Positions 53,964 through 63,048 of a stretch of 64,000 nucleotides of DNA are shown here, one piece after another. The position numbers were made by a program, and so were the translations under genes. Under the pieces are notes generated by a model. That model was not told the DNA's origin, searched no databases, and saw nothing but the letters and a program-made list of their open reading frames with translations. Source of the DNA: Bdellovibrio sp. ZAP7 (GTDB lineage: Bacteria; Bdellovibrionota; Bdellovibrionia; Bdellovibrionales; Bdellovibrionaceae); NCBI RefSeq assembly GCF_006874645.1, contig NZ_CP030082.1, positions 1,860,001 to 1,924,000 on the forward strand, written 5' to 3'. Numbering within the stretch: the first letter of the stretch is position 1; each line of letters begins with the position of its first letter.

Positions 53964-54599
53964 TTACATCTTTCCCGCTACTGAGTTGATCTCGTTGATG
54001 CGTTGACGGATTTTTTCATACGAAACATCGTAAACAGTTTCGATTTTCATAAGGTGAGCACCACTCGCTAACGCAGCCTTGATCCCGTTCTCATTGTCTT
54101 CCAAAATCAAACACTCTTCGGGCTTCAATTCGAAGTGCGCCATCATTTTTTCATAGATTTCAGGATGTGGTTTCGAGTGAGTAACGTCCTGATTGCTTAA
54201 TGTGCGATCAAGATATTTTGCTAAGTCACTTTTTTCCATCATCAAATCGATTGTCTGGCGAATCGAGTTCGAGCATACACCGAGCTTGTAATTTTCAGAT
54301 TTCAATGTCGATAAAGCACGTTGATGGCAAAACATAGGCTTACAACGTTGATAGATCATTTCCATGGTGTAGATTTGCTTCAAATTATTGATTAAGCCGT
54401 GCAAACCTTTGGGAAGTGCTCTTTCCATGCTAAGCATTTCAAGTTTCTTTTTGGTCGGAAGTCCATCGTACGTTACTAAGTGATCATAGCGGCTGATTTG
54501 AAAGCCAAACACGTCCAAAGCTTTGTTCAAAGACTCGTAGTGCCAGTCTTTTGCATCGATGAGTACGCCGTCCATGTCGAAAATAATGGCCCTAATCAT
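53964..54599 (-). CDS. HAD-superfamily hydrolase, beta-phosphoglucomutase-like subfamily
   Basis: The 211-residue enzyme has F-D-M-D-G-V-L-I (D8, D10 catalytic), C-S-N-S-I (motif II), K in S-K-P-H-P-E (motif III) and L-E-D-N-E-N-G (motif IV), with a helical cap after D-A-K-D-W-H-Y. It should be a small-molecule phosphatase or phosphomutase. Its place before the nucleotidyltransferases suggests that it prepares or edits a phosphorylated precursor. Confidence 0.85.
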   Translation of the reverse strand: MIRAIIFDMDGVLIDAKDWHYESLNKALDVFGFQISRYDHLVTYDGLPTKKKLEMLSMERALPKGLHGLINNLKQIYTMEMIYQRCKPMFCHQRALSTLKSENYKLGVCSNSIRQTIDLMMEKSDLAKYLDRTLSNQDVTHSKPHPEIYEKMMAHFELKPEECLILEDNENGIKAALASGAHLMKIETVYDVSYEKIRQRINEINSVAGKM

Positions 54600-54610
54600 T
54601 CCAATTCCTT

Positions 54611-55240
54611 TTATTCTTTAATAGCCAATTGAAGATCTTCCGGGATGTCGGTGCAGATCCATAGGTTTTCTTGTTTATGCATGTTGTTTTGCATCAGCTC
54701 ACTCCAGAAGGGTTTATGGTCTCGACCATGAAGTTCGGGGGATACGAGACATACTATTTTATTCTGTCCGAGGTAGGAGTGAATACGTTCAAGATTTAAA
54801 TAGCTTTTGCTAAAGTGATCGTACCAAATTCCCTTCACACCTTGAAGCAAGGTCGGAGTGGGAACTTCGTATTCACTTTCTCTTGCGAAACAAGTTAGGC
54901 CTTTTGCTAAGCTTTTTACTGTATCTGGAATGGACATATCGAAAAGAAAGTAGTTTTCAAGTCCATATTCATTCAACGCTTTTTTCAGAATATCCTGTAA
55001 ACCGTCTGATTTGATATTGATGGCTAAAGGCAAATTTTTAAATGGTTTAAAAATTTCAAGAAATTGTTCGAGTGGCATTTCTCCGCCAGTTGGTAAATCG
55101 TGGCAGATAACTAATTTGCCGTTTGCATCTCTCAAGTCGGTTTCAGTTCCATACCCCAGTTCGAAAGATCTACGAAAGGCTACTTCCGTATTCTTTTCGG
55201 ACGCGATTTTCCAATAGCCTCTATGACTTAAAATTTTCAT
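54611..55240 (-). CDS. Glycerophosphodiester phosphodiesterase-like protein
   Basis: The 209-residue form begins at ATG 55240; ATG 55255 is an alternative. GDPD catalytic positions are visible: H6-R7-G, E33-T-D35, H47-D and K77 in A-I-N-I-K. It is shorter than typical GDPDs (~240-350) and has no signal peptide, so it acts in the cytoplasm. It opens the GDPD-HAD-nucleotidyltransferase run. In this setting it may act on a phosphodiester sugar intermediate rather than on lipid breakdown products. Confidence 0.75.
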   Translation of the reverse strand: MKILSHRGYWKIASEKNTEVAFRRSFELGYGTETDLRDANGKLVICHDLPTGGEMPLEQFLEIFKPFKNLPLAINIKSDGLQDILKKALNEYGLENYFLFDMSIPDTVKSLAKGLTCFARESEYEVPTPTLLQGVKGIWYDHFSKSYLNLERIHSYLGQNKIVCLVSPELHGRDHKPFWSELMQNNMHKQENLWICTDIPEDLQLAIKE

Positions 55241-55332
55241 GCAGTCAAAATACATTGCCCGATTAAGTTTCTCAAGAGATCTAGATGCTTTATCGTTGTT
55301 TTAGTGACGTCTTTGCGCCTGGCGTAAATGGG

Positions 55333-56325
55333 TCATGGGTTTTTATTAAGAAAAGCCGCTACCGCAGTCGCTATGCTCTCTGCCGACATGGGGTTAAAGG
55401 TTTCTTGAGGATCGCAAACGTCTCTGACGAACTCGCGATCTGAAGCAACAATTGGAGCGTTCAGTTGATTGGCCTCAACCAATGGCAATCCAAATGATTC
55501 AAATAGTGACGGGTAAATAGTGACAGAATTAGCTATAGCATTGAGCAAATTTGAATGCTCCATTTCATTTACGATGCGGACATTGAGACGTTTTTGACTT
55601 GCGATGTCGACAAGTATCTTGTGAAGGGTGGGGTAGTTTTTTGCATTTAAAATAAGCACTAATTCAGGATGTAAACCGAATTTTGAGGATAGTATTTCCC
55701 AGGCCAAGATCAGATTTAAATGATTTTTATGTGGTTCGCCAGATGCCACATAAAGGAATGGCTTTTGACTGTTAGGCTTGTTTTCAAATCTAATTTTCTC
55801 CCAGGAAACTTTTTCGGTAAAGGGTAAGACCTTTAAAATGGGAGAAAAGTGAAGAGATTGTTTTACCAAAGCTGCCATCGTTTTTGTTTGAACAATGAAG
55901 GTATGTTCTTTTCTACTGCAAAGTTTGAATAGAGTTTTCTGAAGTGCAACTTTGATGGCGAAGATTCTGGACACTTTTAGGTCAAGTGGTCCGACGATAT
56001 AGCGGTTCTGGCAGAATACATAAGTTTTAATCGGTAAGGGAAGAAGTGGTGGGAAGTTGCCAAAATATAAGGCCGCAGTGTTGGGCGTATTGTGATTTTT
56101 AAGAATGACTAGGTCTATCTTCAAACGAGCAAAAATCGAACGAGGCATTCTTATAAATTCAACCCCCGGTATTGGCTCTATTTGAAAAGTGTCGTTAATT
56201 ATGCAAACTACACTTTTCTTGGTAGAAGCTTGTCTGAGTGTCTGATTAAGTAAAACGGCGCCGCCACCTGAACTAATATTTTGGGCGACGATAACTATAT
56301 TTTCTTGTGGCAATTCTTCTAACAT
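55333..56325 (-). CDS. Family 4 glycosyltransferase
   Basis: The 330-residue GT-B protein starts I-V-I-V-A-Q-N-I-S-S-G-G-G-A-V-L-L, has Y-V-A-S-G-E-P-H-K-N-H (donor domain) and S-L-F-E-S-F-G-L-P-L-V-E-A (E-x7-E). It stands 92 nt before the GDPD gene on the same strand and is divergent from the next GT4 gene by 67 nt. Confidence 0.85.
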   Translation of the reverse strand: MLEELPQENIVIVAQNISSGGGAVLLNQTLRQASTKKSVVCIINDTFQIEPIPGVEFIRMPRSIFARLKIDLVILKNHNTPNTAALYFGNFPPLLPLPIKTYVFCQNRYIVGPLDLKVSRIFAIKVALQKTLFKLCSRKEHTFIVQTKTMAALVKQSLHFSPILKVLPFTEKVSWEKIRFENKPNSQKPFLYVASGEPHKNHLNLILAWEILSSKFGLHPELVLILNAKNYPTLHKILVDIASQKRLNVRIVNEMEHSNLLNAIANSVTIYPSLFESFGLPLVEANQLNAPIVASDREFVRDVCDPQETFNPMSAESIATAVAAFLNKNP

Positions 56326-56392
56326 AGCGTAATCTTGGCGATCAGCAGAGTATTGGTCAATTATATATATTAAGTGGCCAACGGAGGCATTT

Positions 56393-57604
56393 TTGAGGGT
56401 TGCAATTCATTCCTATGTTTACTATCCAGAATCATTTTTAGTGAATGAATTGGCTGCAGAGTTAGTTGCAAGGGGTTATGCAGTTCAGGCTTACACGGGC
56501 TTACCCAATTATCCAAAAGGTGAGTTCTTTGCGCCATATTCTTTGTTGTCCGGGCCGTACACCGAGAAACACGAAGGTGTTGAAATTATTCGCTACCCAA
56601 TCGTTCCGCGGAAAAAAGGTTTTTTTTGGCTTGCACTTAACTATTTGTCCCATCTCGTGAGTGGATTGTTATGCAGTTTTCGCCTAGAAAAAGTAGATGC
56701 TCACATTGTGTTTGCAACGTCGCCAATTACCACTGCAATTCCCGCTATTATAAAAGCGCGTTTTACGGGAGCAAAGGTTATTATTTGGTTGCAGGATTTG
56801 TGGCCGGAAAGTGTTTCTGCGGTGGGCGCTCTCGGCAGGAAGTCAATATCCTATAAAATTATCGGTAGTATGGTTCGATGGATATACAAAAATACTGACG
56901 TTATGTTGATCCAATCTCCCGCCTTTAGGTCGAATTTGAATGAATTTGGCTTCAAAGGTAAAATAGTCGATGTGCCGAATTGGGCTCCTTCAGAAATTGA
57001 GCAGACGAAAAAAGAAGAACCATCCTGGCTTAAAGAATTTCCTCAAAATGAATTAACTATTACTTTTGCTGGTAATATTGGCAAGGCGCAAGCTGTTTCG
57101 ACGGTCCTGAGTGCAGCCAACTCCTTGAAACATCATCAGGAAATTAAATTTGTTTTTGTTGGTGACGGAAGTCAGAAAGAATGGGCAGAGAAGTATGTTC
57201 GTGATCGTGAGCTACCAAATGTAATCTTTTTTGGAAGAAGGGCGGTAGCTGACATGCCAGCATTGTTTCGTAGATCCAGTGCTTTATTGGTGAGCCTTTC
57301 CGATGAACCCATTTTTTCTATGACAATTCCGTCTAAAATTCAGGCCTATATGGCCGCGGGACGTCCCATTGTTGGCTGTTTAAATGGGGCTGGTGCCGAC
57401 GTTATCAGGCAGTCTGGTTGCGGCCTCGTCGCATCAGCACTGAATAGCGAGGAATTGAGTCAGGTAATTTTAAATTTCAAGAATTCGTCGAAAGATCAGG
57501 TTAGCGAGTTTGCTGCAAATGGTAAAAGTTACTATCAAAAACATTTTGCCAAGGAAGTTGCTATTAATGCGATTGAAGGTGTTTTGAAATTAGGGAGTTC
57601 TTAA
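56393..57604 (+). CDS. WbuB-like family 4 glycosyltransferase, TTG start
   Basis: The 403-residue protein starts at TTG 56393, supported by GGAGG five bases before it. N-domain: Y-Y-P-E-S-F-L-V-N-E-L-A, G-L-P-N-Y-P-K-G, W-L-Q-D-L-W-P-E-S, all typical of WbuB, which adds L-FucNAc in E. coli O26. The donor domain has F-A-G-N-I-G-K-A-Q. L-FucNAc or the related L-QuiNAc made by the 58.8-61.9 kb genes could be its donor. It overlaps the converging WavE-like gene by 15 nt. Confidence 0.85.
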   Translation: MRVAIHSYVYYPESFLVNELAAELVARGYAVQAYTGLPNYPKGEFFAPYSLLSGPYTEKHEGVEIIRYPIVPRKKGFFWLALNYLSHLVSGLLCSFRLEKVDAHIVFATSPITTAIPAIIKARFTGAKVIIWLQDLWPESVSAVGALGRKSISYKIIGSMVRWIYKNTDVMLIQSPAFRSNLNEFGFKGKIVDVPNWAPSEIEQTKKEEPSWLKEFPQNELTITFAGNIGKAQAVSTVLSAANSLKHHQEIKFVFVGDGSQKEWAEKYVRDRELPNVIFFGRRAVADMPALFRRSSALLVSLSDEPIFSMTIPSKIQAYMAAGRPIVGCLNGAGADVIRQSGCGLVASALNSEELSQVILNFKNSSKDQVSEFAANGKSYYQKHFAKEVAINAIEGVLKLGSS

Positions 57605-58411
57605 AAATTTGCGCATTTTAAATTGAATTCTATCAGCAAAATGTAAAATTGGCCCCCGAGGTGCGCAGTCTTCGATAGTTTTAATGTTTAATAGATTCAG
57701 TACTGTATCACGTTTCAAAAAATCTTTTAATGAAGTGATTTCTCCCGCTGCAGATGAACGTATTAGGTAAGGGGAGAAGTTTTCAACGTTAATGATTTTG
57801 AATTCATTTTTCATTATTTCAAATGCTCGTGTTTCCGGGCAATTCAAAAGTAAATCAATTTCGTAGTTAGAATTTAGAAGGTATAGAAGTCCAATTTTTG
57901 CTTCAGCTGGTGTTCTGTCTGTCCAGATTGGGTACGGTACTTTAGACGTATCCTCGAGTACCTCGCGGAGTCGCTGAAACGTCTGAAGTAGCTTTACGGT
58001 TGTTCCGCCAAATAGATGGTCTGAAATATGATACCGTTTGTAGCTAACATCACGGACAAAAATATTGCCATATACAAGTTTCGATGGATCAAGTTCTTCA
58101 ACGAACTTATTTAAATTCGAATAAAATTCATCCGTTCGTGTTTTTACTACTAACGGCGTCATAACAGACTCAAGACCCAACAGCGTGCTTCGTGTCTGAT
58201 AGTAAATATTTTGGGCATTGTGAGTTTGGATAATTTTCGGAAGTTCTTGATGAACTATATGCACGTTGGGAAGGTTTACCGATGGCGCTGCGTTAGACCA
58301 AGTTGAAACTATAATGTGCTTAAAATGATCGGCGTTTTTCTCAATCATTTTCATTGTATTTGCGTGCCAAGGGCCCGCGATCAACAGCGTGCAATCATAA
58401 TTCGTATTCAT
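57590..58411 (-). CDS. WavE-family LPS synthesis protein
   Basis: The 273-residue protein has V-K-T-R-T-D-E-F-Y-S-N-L and H-I-S-D-H-L-F-G-G-T, the typical conserved blocks of WavE (LPS core/O-antigen synthesis, Vibrio cholerae). N-terminal part T-L-L-I-A-G-P-W. Exact reaction unknown. TAGGA lies before ATG 58411. Confidence 0.75.
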   Translation of the reverse strand: MNTNYDCTLLIAGPWHANTMKMIEKNADHFKHIIVSTWSNAAPSVNLPNVHIVHQELPKIIQTHNAQNIYYQTRSTLLGLESVMTPLVVKTRTDEFYSNLNKFVEELDPSKLVYGNIFVRDVSYKRYHISDHLFGGTTVKLLQTFQRLREVLEDTSKVPYPIWTDRTPAEAKIGLLYLLNSNYEIDLLLNCPETRAFEIMKNEFKIINVENFSPYLIRSSAAGEITSLKDFLKRDTVLNLLNIKTIEDCAPRGPILHFADRIQFKMRKFLRTP

Positions 58412-58816
58412 GAATATCCTAAATCGGTTTCAAAGATATTCCGGATGTTAAGAAGTTCGTGCAACACAATTCATTCGAGCAATAAAAAAATGATCGCTGC
58501 GTTGCGCGGTTTTGCTGTATTCGCAAACATACAATATGTGAACCCAGATTTTAGGAGTAACATCAACTTTACGAAGTTTATTGTGAAATGCCGTTCGGGT
58601 TTGATGGAGAATATTATTTTTGTTTCCCCTTAAGCTAAATGCGCAAATTACCGTTAATGGAAGTTTAAAGGTAAATTGGGCGATGTGGACGTAGTGGTGT
58701 AATAGCTGACCTCATTTGTGGTGAGGGTTGGAAATAAAAACTTACTGAAGCATTGAGTTAAAACTATCTAAAATACTAAAAACACTGAAATATCTTCGCT
58801 TAAAGTGGGGTTGTAA
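58412..58816. other. 405-nt AT-rich intergenic region
   Basis: No convincing gene is present. A plus-strand open frame runs through its left part to a TAA at 58631-58633, but it begins inside the WavE-like gene and matches nothing I know. AT-rich sequence near 58750-58800 is the likely promoter area of the next operon, but I cannot define -10/-35 boxes with confidence. No repeats or tRNA were found. Confidence 0.6.
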
Positions 58817-59698
58817 GTGAAAGTATTAGTGCTAGGTGCTGCCGGAATGTTGGGGCACCAAGTGTGGTTAAAATGTTTAAAGTCTTTTGGTGTTGGTAGT
58901 GTCGCTGCAACACTCCGCAAATCTAAATCCCATTACGATAATTTCGGAATTTTTAAAGAAGGTGACGTCTATGACGGAGTCGATGTTTCCAATTTTGAAT
59001 CTTTATCGGGAGTTCTTACTACGATCAAACCAACCATTGTCGTAAATTGCATCGGCCTGACCCTTCGAAAAGAAGAATTAGGCAATATCGAAAAATGTAT
59101 CGAAGTGAATTCAATGCTGCCACATAAGCTTGAGCTGTGGGGGAAAAATAACGACTGTCGCGTTATTCATTTTAGTACAGATTGTGTCTTTGACGGTGCG
59201 AGAGGTAATTATTCTGAATACGATGTGCCATCGGCAAATGATCTTTATGGTAAATCCAAATTCTTAGGCGAAGTTGGTGGCGTAAATGCATTAACTTTGC
59301 GCCTATCCATTGTTGGTCGGGAGCTTGAAGGTAAAACAGAACTAATCGAATGGTTTTTGTCTCAATCCGGACGCAAAGTAAATGGTTACAGTCGCTTTAT
59401 GTACTCTGGTTTGACGACCAACTTTGTCGCAGACGAAGTCGTGCGATTGATTCGCGATTTCCCTCAGCTAAGTGGGGTCTATCATGTCTCTAGCGAATAT
59501 ATTTCCAAATATGACTTATTAGTGAAAGCAAATGAGATTTATCATTGTGGCGTAGAGGTGAAGCCTTACGATGGTTATGTCGGCAATAAAACTTTAAATT
59601 GTGAGCGTTACGCGAAGGCCACTGGATTTGTTAAACCAAGCTGGGATCAAATGTTGCGTACGATGAATCAAGACAGTTCAGTGAATTACGGAGTTTAG
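58817..59698 (+). CDS. RmlD-like UDP-sugar 4-keto reductase (WbvR-like)
   Basis: The 293-residue SDR starts at GTG 58817 (AGTGGGG upstream). It has L-G-A-A-G-M-L-G-H (6-14), F-S-T-D-C-V-F-D-G and Y-G-K-S-K (Tyr/Lys). Its length and layout match RmlD/WbvR and lack the C-terminal cupin domain of CapF/FnlB. In the V. cholerae O37-type pathway WbvR reduces the 4-keto-L-sugar made by WbvB, giving UDP-L-RhaNAc, which WbvD epimerises to UDP-L-QuiNAc. The next gene starts 2 nt after its stop. Confidence 0.8.
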   Translation: MKVLVLGAAGMLGHQVWLKCLKSFGVGSVAATLRKSKSHYDNFGIFKEGDVYDGVDVSNFESLSGVLTTIKPTIVVNCIGLTLRKEELGNIEKCIEVNSMLPHKLELWGKNNDCRVIHFSTDCVFDGARGNYSEYDVPSANDLYGKSKFLGEVGGVNALTLRLSIVGRELEGKTELIEWFLSQSGRKVNGYSRFMYSGLTTNFVADEVVRLIRDFPQLSGVYHVSSEYISKYDLLVKANEIYHCGVEVKPYDGYVGNKTLNCERYAKATGFVKPSWDQMLRTMNQDSSVNYGV

Positions 59699-59700
59699 TT

Positions 59701-60771
59701 ATGTATTTTGATGGCAAAGTGGTTTTAGTTACGGGTGGAACGGGATCAATGGGTAAAACTTTCGTGCGTAGAGTTTTGACTGGCGAGATGGGCGTTCCTA
59801 AAAAACTGATCGTCATGTCACGTGATGAAGGCAAGCAACATAACATGCGTCTTTCATATCTACATAAGACGGTGTCCACTGATGAGGTCGTATATAATAA
59901 CTTTAAAAATGTGCTGGAGTTCAGAATTGGTGATGTTCGGGACTACGCTGATGTTTGTGCTTCCGTAAAAAATGCTGACATCGTAATTAATGCGGCTGCT
60001 CTAAAGCAGGTACCTACGTGTGAGTATTTCCCAGAGCAAGCAATTATGACTAACTGTCTTGGAGCATATAATATTTCGCGCGCTATCAGAGAGCACGACT
60101 ATCCGGTACATACTGTTGTGGGCGTTTCGACTGATAAGGCTTGTAAACCAATCAACGCTATGGGGATGTCTAAAGCTCTTCAAGAGCGTGTTTTTATTTC
60201 TGCTAATGTTTCTGCACCTAAAACACGATTCATCTGTGTTCGATACGGTAACGTTCTTGCTTCGCGCGGGTCAGTTATCCCGTTATTTCATGAACAAATT
60301 AAAACGGGCGGTCCAGTAACAATTACTGATACGCGTATGACACGATTCTTATTAAGCCTGGATCAAGCGGTTGATACCGTCTTTAATGCATTGAAATATG
60401 CAAATGCAGGAGAGATCTTCGTGCCACGCGCACCTGCGGCGCTTATGACTGATGTCGCAAAATGTTTAATCGGAGAAAGAAATATTGAAGTTAAAGTAAC
60501 GGGAATTCGTCCTGGTGAAAAACTTCATGAGATTATGATCTCTGATGAGGAGGCTCCATATGTCGAGCCAAGAGGCGACTACTTTGCCATTAAGTCAATG
60601 CTTCCAGAACTAAATGGTGGCACTGTCGATGTGAGAAACTCCTTTTTGAAAAAAGAATTTGCATCGACTGACACGCTTTTGGATCTAAGTGGTACAATGG
60701 CTCTTTTAAAGAAACATCAACTCCTGATCGATGATTCTCCTGGATTCACGGATGACGAAATGTTGAGGTAA
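59701..60771 (+). CDS. UDP-GlcNAc 4,6-dehydratase/5-epimerase (WbjB/FnlA/CapE/WbvB type)
   Basis: The 356-residue CapD-related SDR has V-T-G-G-T-G-S-M-G-K-T (10-20), S-R-D-E-G-K-Q-H-N-M, S-T-D-K-A and N-A-M-G-M-S-K, with Met in place of the usual Tyr, which is normal for this family. It starts UDP-L-FucNAc or UDP-L-QuiNAc formation. It lies between the reductase and the 2-epimerase. Confidence 0.88.
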   Translation: MYFDGKVVLVTGGTGSMGKTFVRRVLTGEMGVPKKLIVMSRDEGKQHNMRLSYLHKTVSTDEVVYNNFKNVLEFRIGDVRDYADVCASVKNADIVINAAALKQVPTCEYFPEQAIMTNCLGAYNISRAIREHDYPVHTVVGVSTDKACKPINAMGMSKALQERVFISANVSAPKTRFICVRYGNVLASRGSVIPLFHEQIKTGGPVTITDTRMTRFLLSLDQAVDTVFNALKYANAGEIFVPRAPAALMTDVAKCLIGERNIEVKVTGIRPGEKLHEIMISDEEAPYVEPRGDYFAIKSMLPELNGGTVDVRNSFLKKEFASTDTLLDLSGTMALLKKHQLLIDDSPGFTDDEMLR

Positions 60772-60775
60772 TTTT

Positions 60776-61891
60776 ATGAAGGTGATGACTATTGTCGGAA
60801 CACGGCCTGAGTTGATAAAGTTGTCTCGTGTGATCGCTGTTCTTGACGCGCATTTGGAGCATATTTTAGTTCATACGGGCCAGAACTATGACTATGAGTT
60901 AAATGAAGTTTTTTTTGGTGATCTGGAAATTCGCCGTCCCGATTGTTTTATGAATGCAGCAGCGTCAACACCAATTCAGACAATAGCCAATGTTCTTGTC
61001 GAGTCGGAAAAGTTGATGCTTGAGCATAAACCTGATGCAGTATTGCTTTATGGAGACACGAACTCCTGCATGGCTGTTATAGTCGCAAAAAGATTGAAAA
61101 TTCCGATTTTCCATATGGAAGCTGGAAACCGTTGTTTCGACCAACGTGTACCAGAGGAAATTAATAGAAAAATTGTAGATCATCTTTCGGATATCAATAT
61201 GCCGTTGTCCGAGCATGCGCGAGGCTACTTGATCAGAGAAGGGCTGCCGGCTCAACAGACTATTAAAGTTGGATCCAGCATGAAAGAAATTTTTGAGTAT
61301 TATATGCCGAAAATTGATAGTTCCAAGATTCTCGAGCAGCTTGGCGTACAGTCCAAAAGTTTCATTCTCGTTAGCTTGCATCGTGAAGAGAATGTCGACT
61401 ATACAGAGAATTTAAATAATATATTGGAGTCTTTTCAATTTTTGGTGAAGACTTTTGATAAAGATGTTTTGGTTTCGACTCATCCGCGTACTCAGAAAAA
61501 GCTCGATAGCTTAGGGTTTGATATTAATGCGAACAAAAGGGTTAAGTTTCTTAAACCGTTTGGATTTTGTGACTATATTAAGCTACAGAAGAATGCTTTT
61601 TGCGTTGTATCGGACAGTGGAACGATTACTGAGGAGGCCAGTCTGCTTAGAGTCCCTGCAGTTACAGTTCGTAATGCCCACGAAAGACCGGAAGGAATGG
61701 ATGTCGGCACGTTGATTATGTCTGGTACTGAGCCTCAAAGCATTGTGGATTCGGTTAAAATCGCAACGGCGACGGAAATATCAACGATTGTGTCTGATTA
61801 TGACAATGGAAAAGTTTCAGAAGTAGTTCTTAAGGTCATTTGCAGCTATGCCCACTATGTGAACCGCTATAATTGGCGAAAGATGATTTAA
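60776..61891 (+). CDS. UDP-2-acetamido-2,6-dideoxy-L-hexose 2-epimerase (WbjD/FnlC/WbvD type)
   Basis: The 371-residue WecB-fold enzyme has I-V-G-T-R-P-E (6-12), H-T-G-Q-N, Y-G-D-T-N-S and H-M-E-A-G-N-R-C-F-D-Q-R-V-P-E-E, the form found in FnlC/CapG/WbvD rather than in WecB (which has H-V-E-A-G-L-R). It inverts C2 to give UDP-L-FucNAc or UDP-L-QuiNAc. 4 nt separate it from the dehydratase gene. Confidence 0.88.
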   Translation: MKVMTIVGTRPELIKLSRVIAVLDAHLEHILVHTGQNYDYELNEVFFGDLEIRRPDCFMNAAASTPIQTIANVLVESEKLMLEHKPDAVLLYGDTNSCMAVIVAKRLKIPIFHMEAGNRCFDQRVPEEINRKIVDHLSDINMPLSEHARGYLIREGLPAQQTIKVGSSMKEIFEYYMPKIDSSKILEQLGVQSKSFILVSLHREENVDYTENLNNILESFQFLVKTFDKDVLVSTHPRTQKKLDSLGFDINANKRVKFLKPFGFCDYIKLQKNAFCVVSDSGTITEEASLLRVPAVTVRNAHERPEGMDVGTLIMSGTEPQSIVDSVKIATATEISTIVSDYDNGKVSEVVLKVICSYAHYVNRYNWRKMI

Positions 61892-61980
61892 CTATTGTGT
61901 CTAACTTAATGGGGAAACTAATTTGTCTGTTTTACTCACGAAGAAGTACTCGAAAGTTTTTTCACAAATGAGGAATAGCT

Positions 61981-63048
61981 GTGCGTAAAAGACTGGTAGC
62001 CTACTTTGAAGAGATTTTGTCGACCAGGATTGTTGAACAATTGTTAACTGCGGTATTCTATGGAATTTTGCTGTGGGCTAGCTATCACTATTTATTTGAA
62101 GTTAGACCATGGCTTGAAAATCTAAGTTTTGACTACCCCGCCACGCTCACTATGTTGCCAGCGGATCCGCATGTGTACTGGAAGTTTTCTGGATTTATGG
62201 ATTGGAAGGATCTCCAGATTAATTTATATGGTCCCTATTTTGTGTTGAAACTGTTCGGTTGCAATCCTGATTTGGTTTTTACCTTCAATTTGTTGTTGTT
62301 GCTTGGTGCTTTATATTATTTTGCCCAAGCTGTTCAGAAATCATTCTTTGCAGTTTCTTGCTTAGTATTGCTCAATCCGATTATTCTTAGTCAGGTTTTT
62401 TATCCGAATAAAGAAATATATATGCTTGTTTCTTCTTTTCTGTTGTTAACCTCAGAAAAGTTGGAAAATAAAAACCTTCTTTGTTGTGGGCTTTTTGTCG
62501 CATTTTTTGCAAAAATTGAGTTTATCCTAGTTGTGCTCTTTTGGGTTTTTGCGCGACGGTATTCAACACGCATCTACTACGTTATTGTTTCTTTAATTTT
62601 AGTGGTGATATCGATAGGGTATAGCATGATCCCGGGTATGAGTGGGAAGTTGACTGTGCTAGGTGCCGCCGAGCAGTTTAAGAATTTCGGTTTTACTGCT
62701 GTGCTTCAATATTTGGCTGAAAAGTATCATCTATTCTTTTTGGTTGTTATACCTCGTGTCGCGATTTCAATGCTCGAGGGCGTCATTAATTTTATAAGGG
62801 TTCCATCTTCTTTTAGTGAAGGTTTTCATACGATTATTTCCAGTTTCGTGATGAGTACGCTATTTTTACTTGTTCTTTTTCGGACGCGTTTTAATCGTCT
62901 TTCAAGTGAATATTTGTTTCTTGCGTTGTGGCTAATTGCTGTGGGTACCGTTCCATTCGCATTGCATAGATACATGATTCCAATTTACCCTTTTCTGTTT
63001 TCTATTTTGCTTTCCCCGAAGCTCACAAATGAGACTGTGAATGAGTAA
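61981..63048 (+). CDS. Multi-span membrane protein, O-antigen polymerase (Wzy) candidate
   Basis: The 355-residue product starts at GTG 61981 with GAGGAA upstream. It has about nine to ten helices and a cytoplasmic N-terminus. P-N-K-E-I-Y-M recurs in some Wzy-like proteins. No O-antigen-ligase His loop is visible. The position after the sugar-nucleotide genes and before the Wzz-like gene suggests a polymerase. It overlaps the next gene. Confidence 0.55.
   Translation: MRKRLVAYFEEILSTRIVEQLLTAVFYGILLWASYHYLFEVRPWLENLSFDYPATLTMLPADPHVYWKFSGFMDWKDLQINLYGPYFVLKLFGCNPDLVFTFNLLLLLGALYYFAQAVQKSFFAVSCLVLLNPIILSQVFYPNKEIYMLVSSFLLLTSEKLENKNLLCCGLFVAFFAKIEFILVVLFWVFARRYSTRIYYVIVSLILVVISIGYSMIPGMSGKLTVLGAAEQFKNFGFTAVLQYLAEKYHLFFLVVIPRVAISMLEGVINFIRVPSSFSEGFHTIISSFVMSTLFLLVLFRTRFNRLSSEYLFLALWLIAVGTVPFALHRYMIPIYPFLFSILLSPKLTNETVNE

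Noticed and set aside
58316-58633. 105-codon plus-strand open frame reaching into the 405-nt gap
   Set aside because: It begins inside the oppositely oriented WavE-like gene, lacks a ribosome site and resembles nothing I know.
59701-60771. Met in place of catalytic Tyr in the 4,6-dehydratase
   Set aside because: M-G-x-S-K is the normal form in the WbjB/CapE-type family, unlike the Ala substitution at 26.8 kb.
60965-61381. 138-codon minus-strand open frame
   Set aside because: It is antisense to the 2-epimerase gene and shows no recognisable motif.
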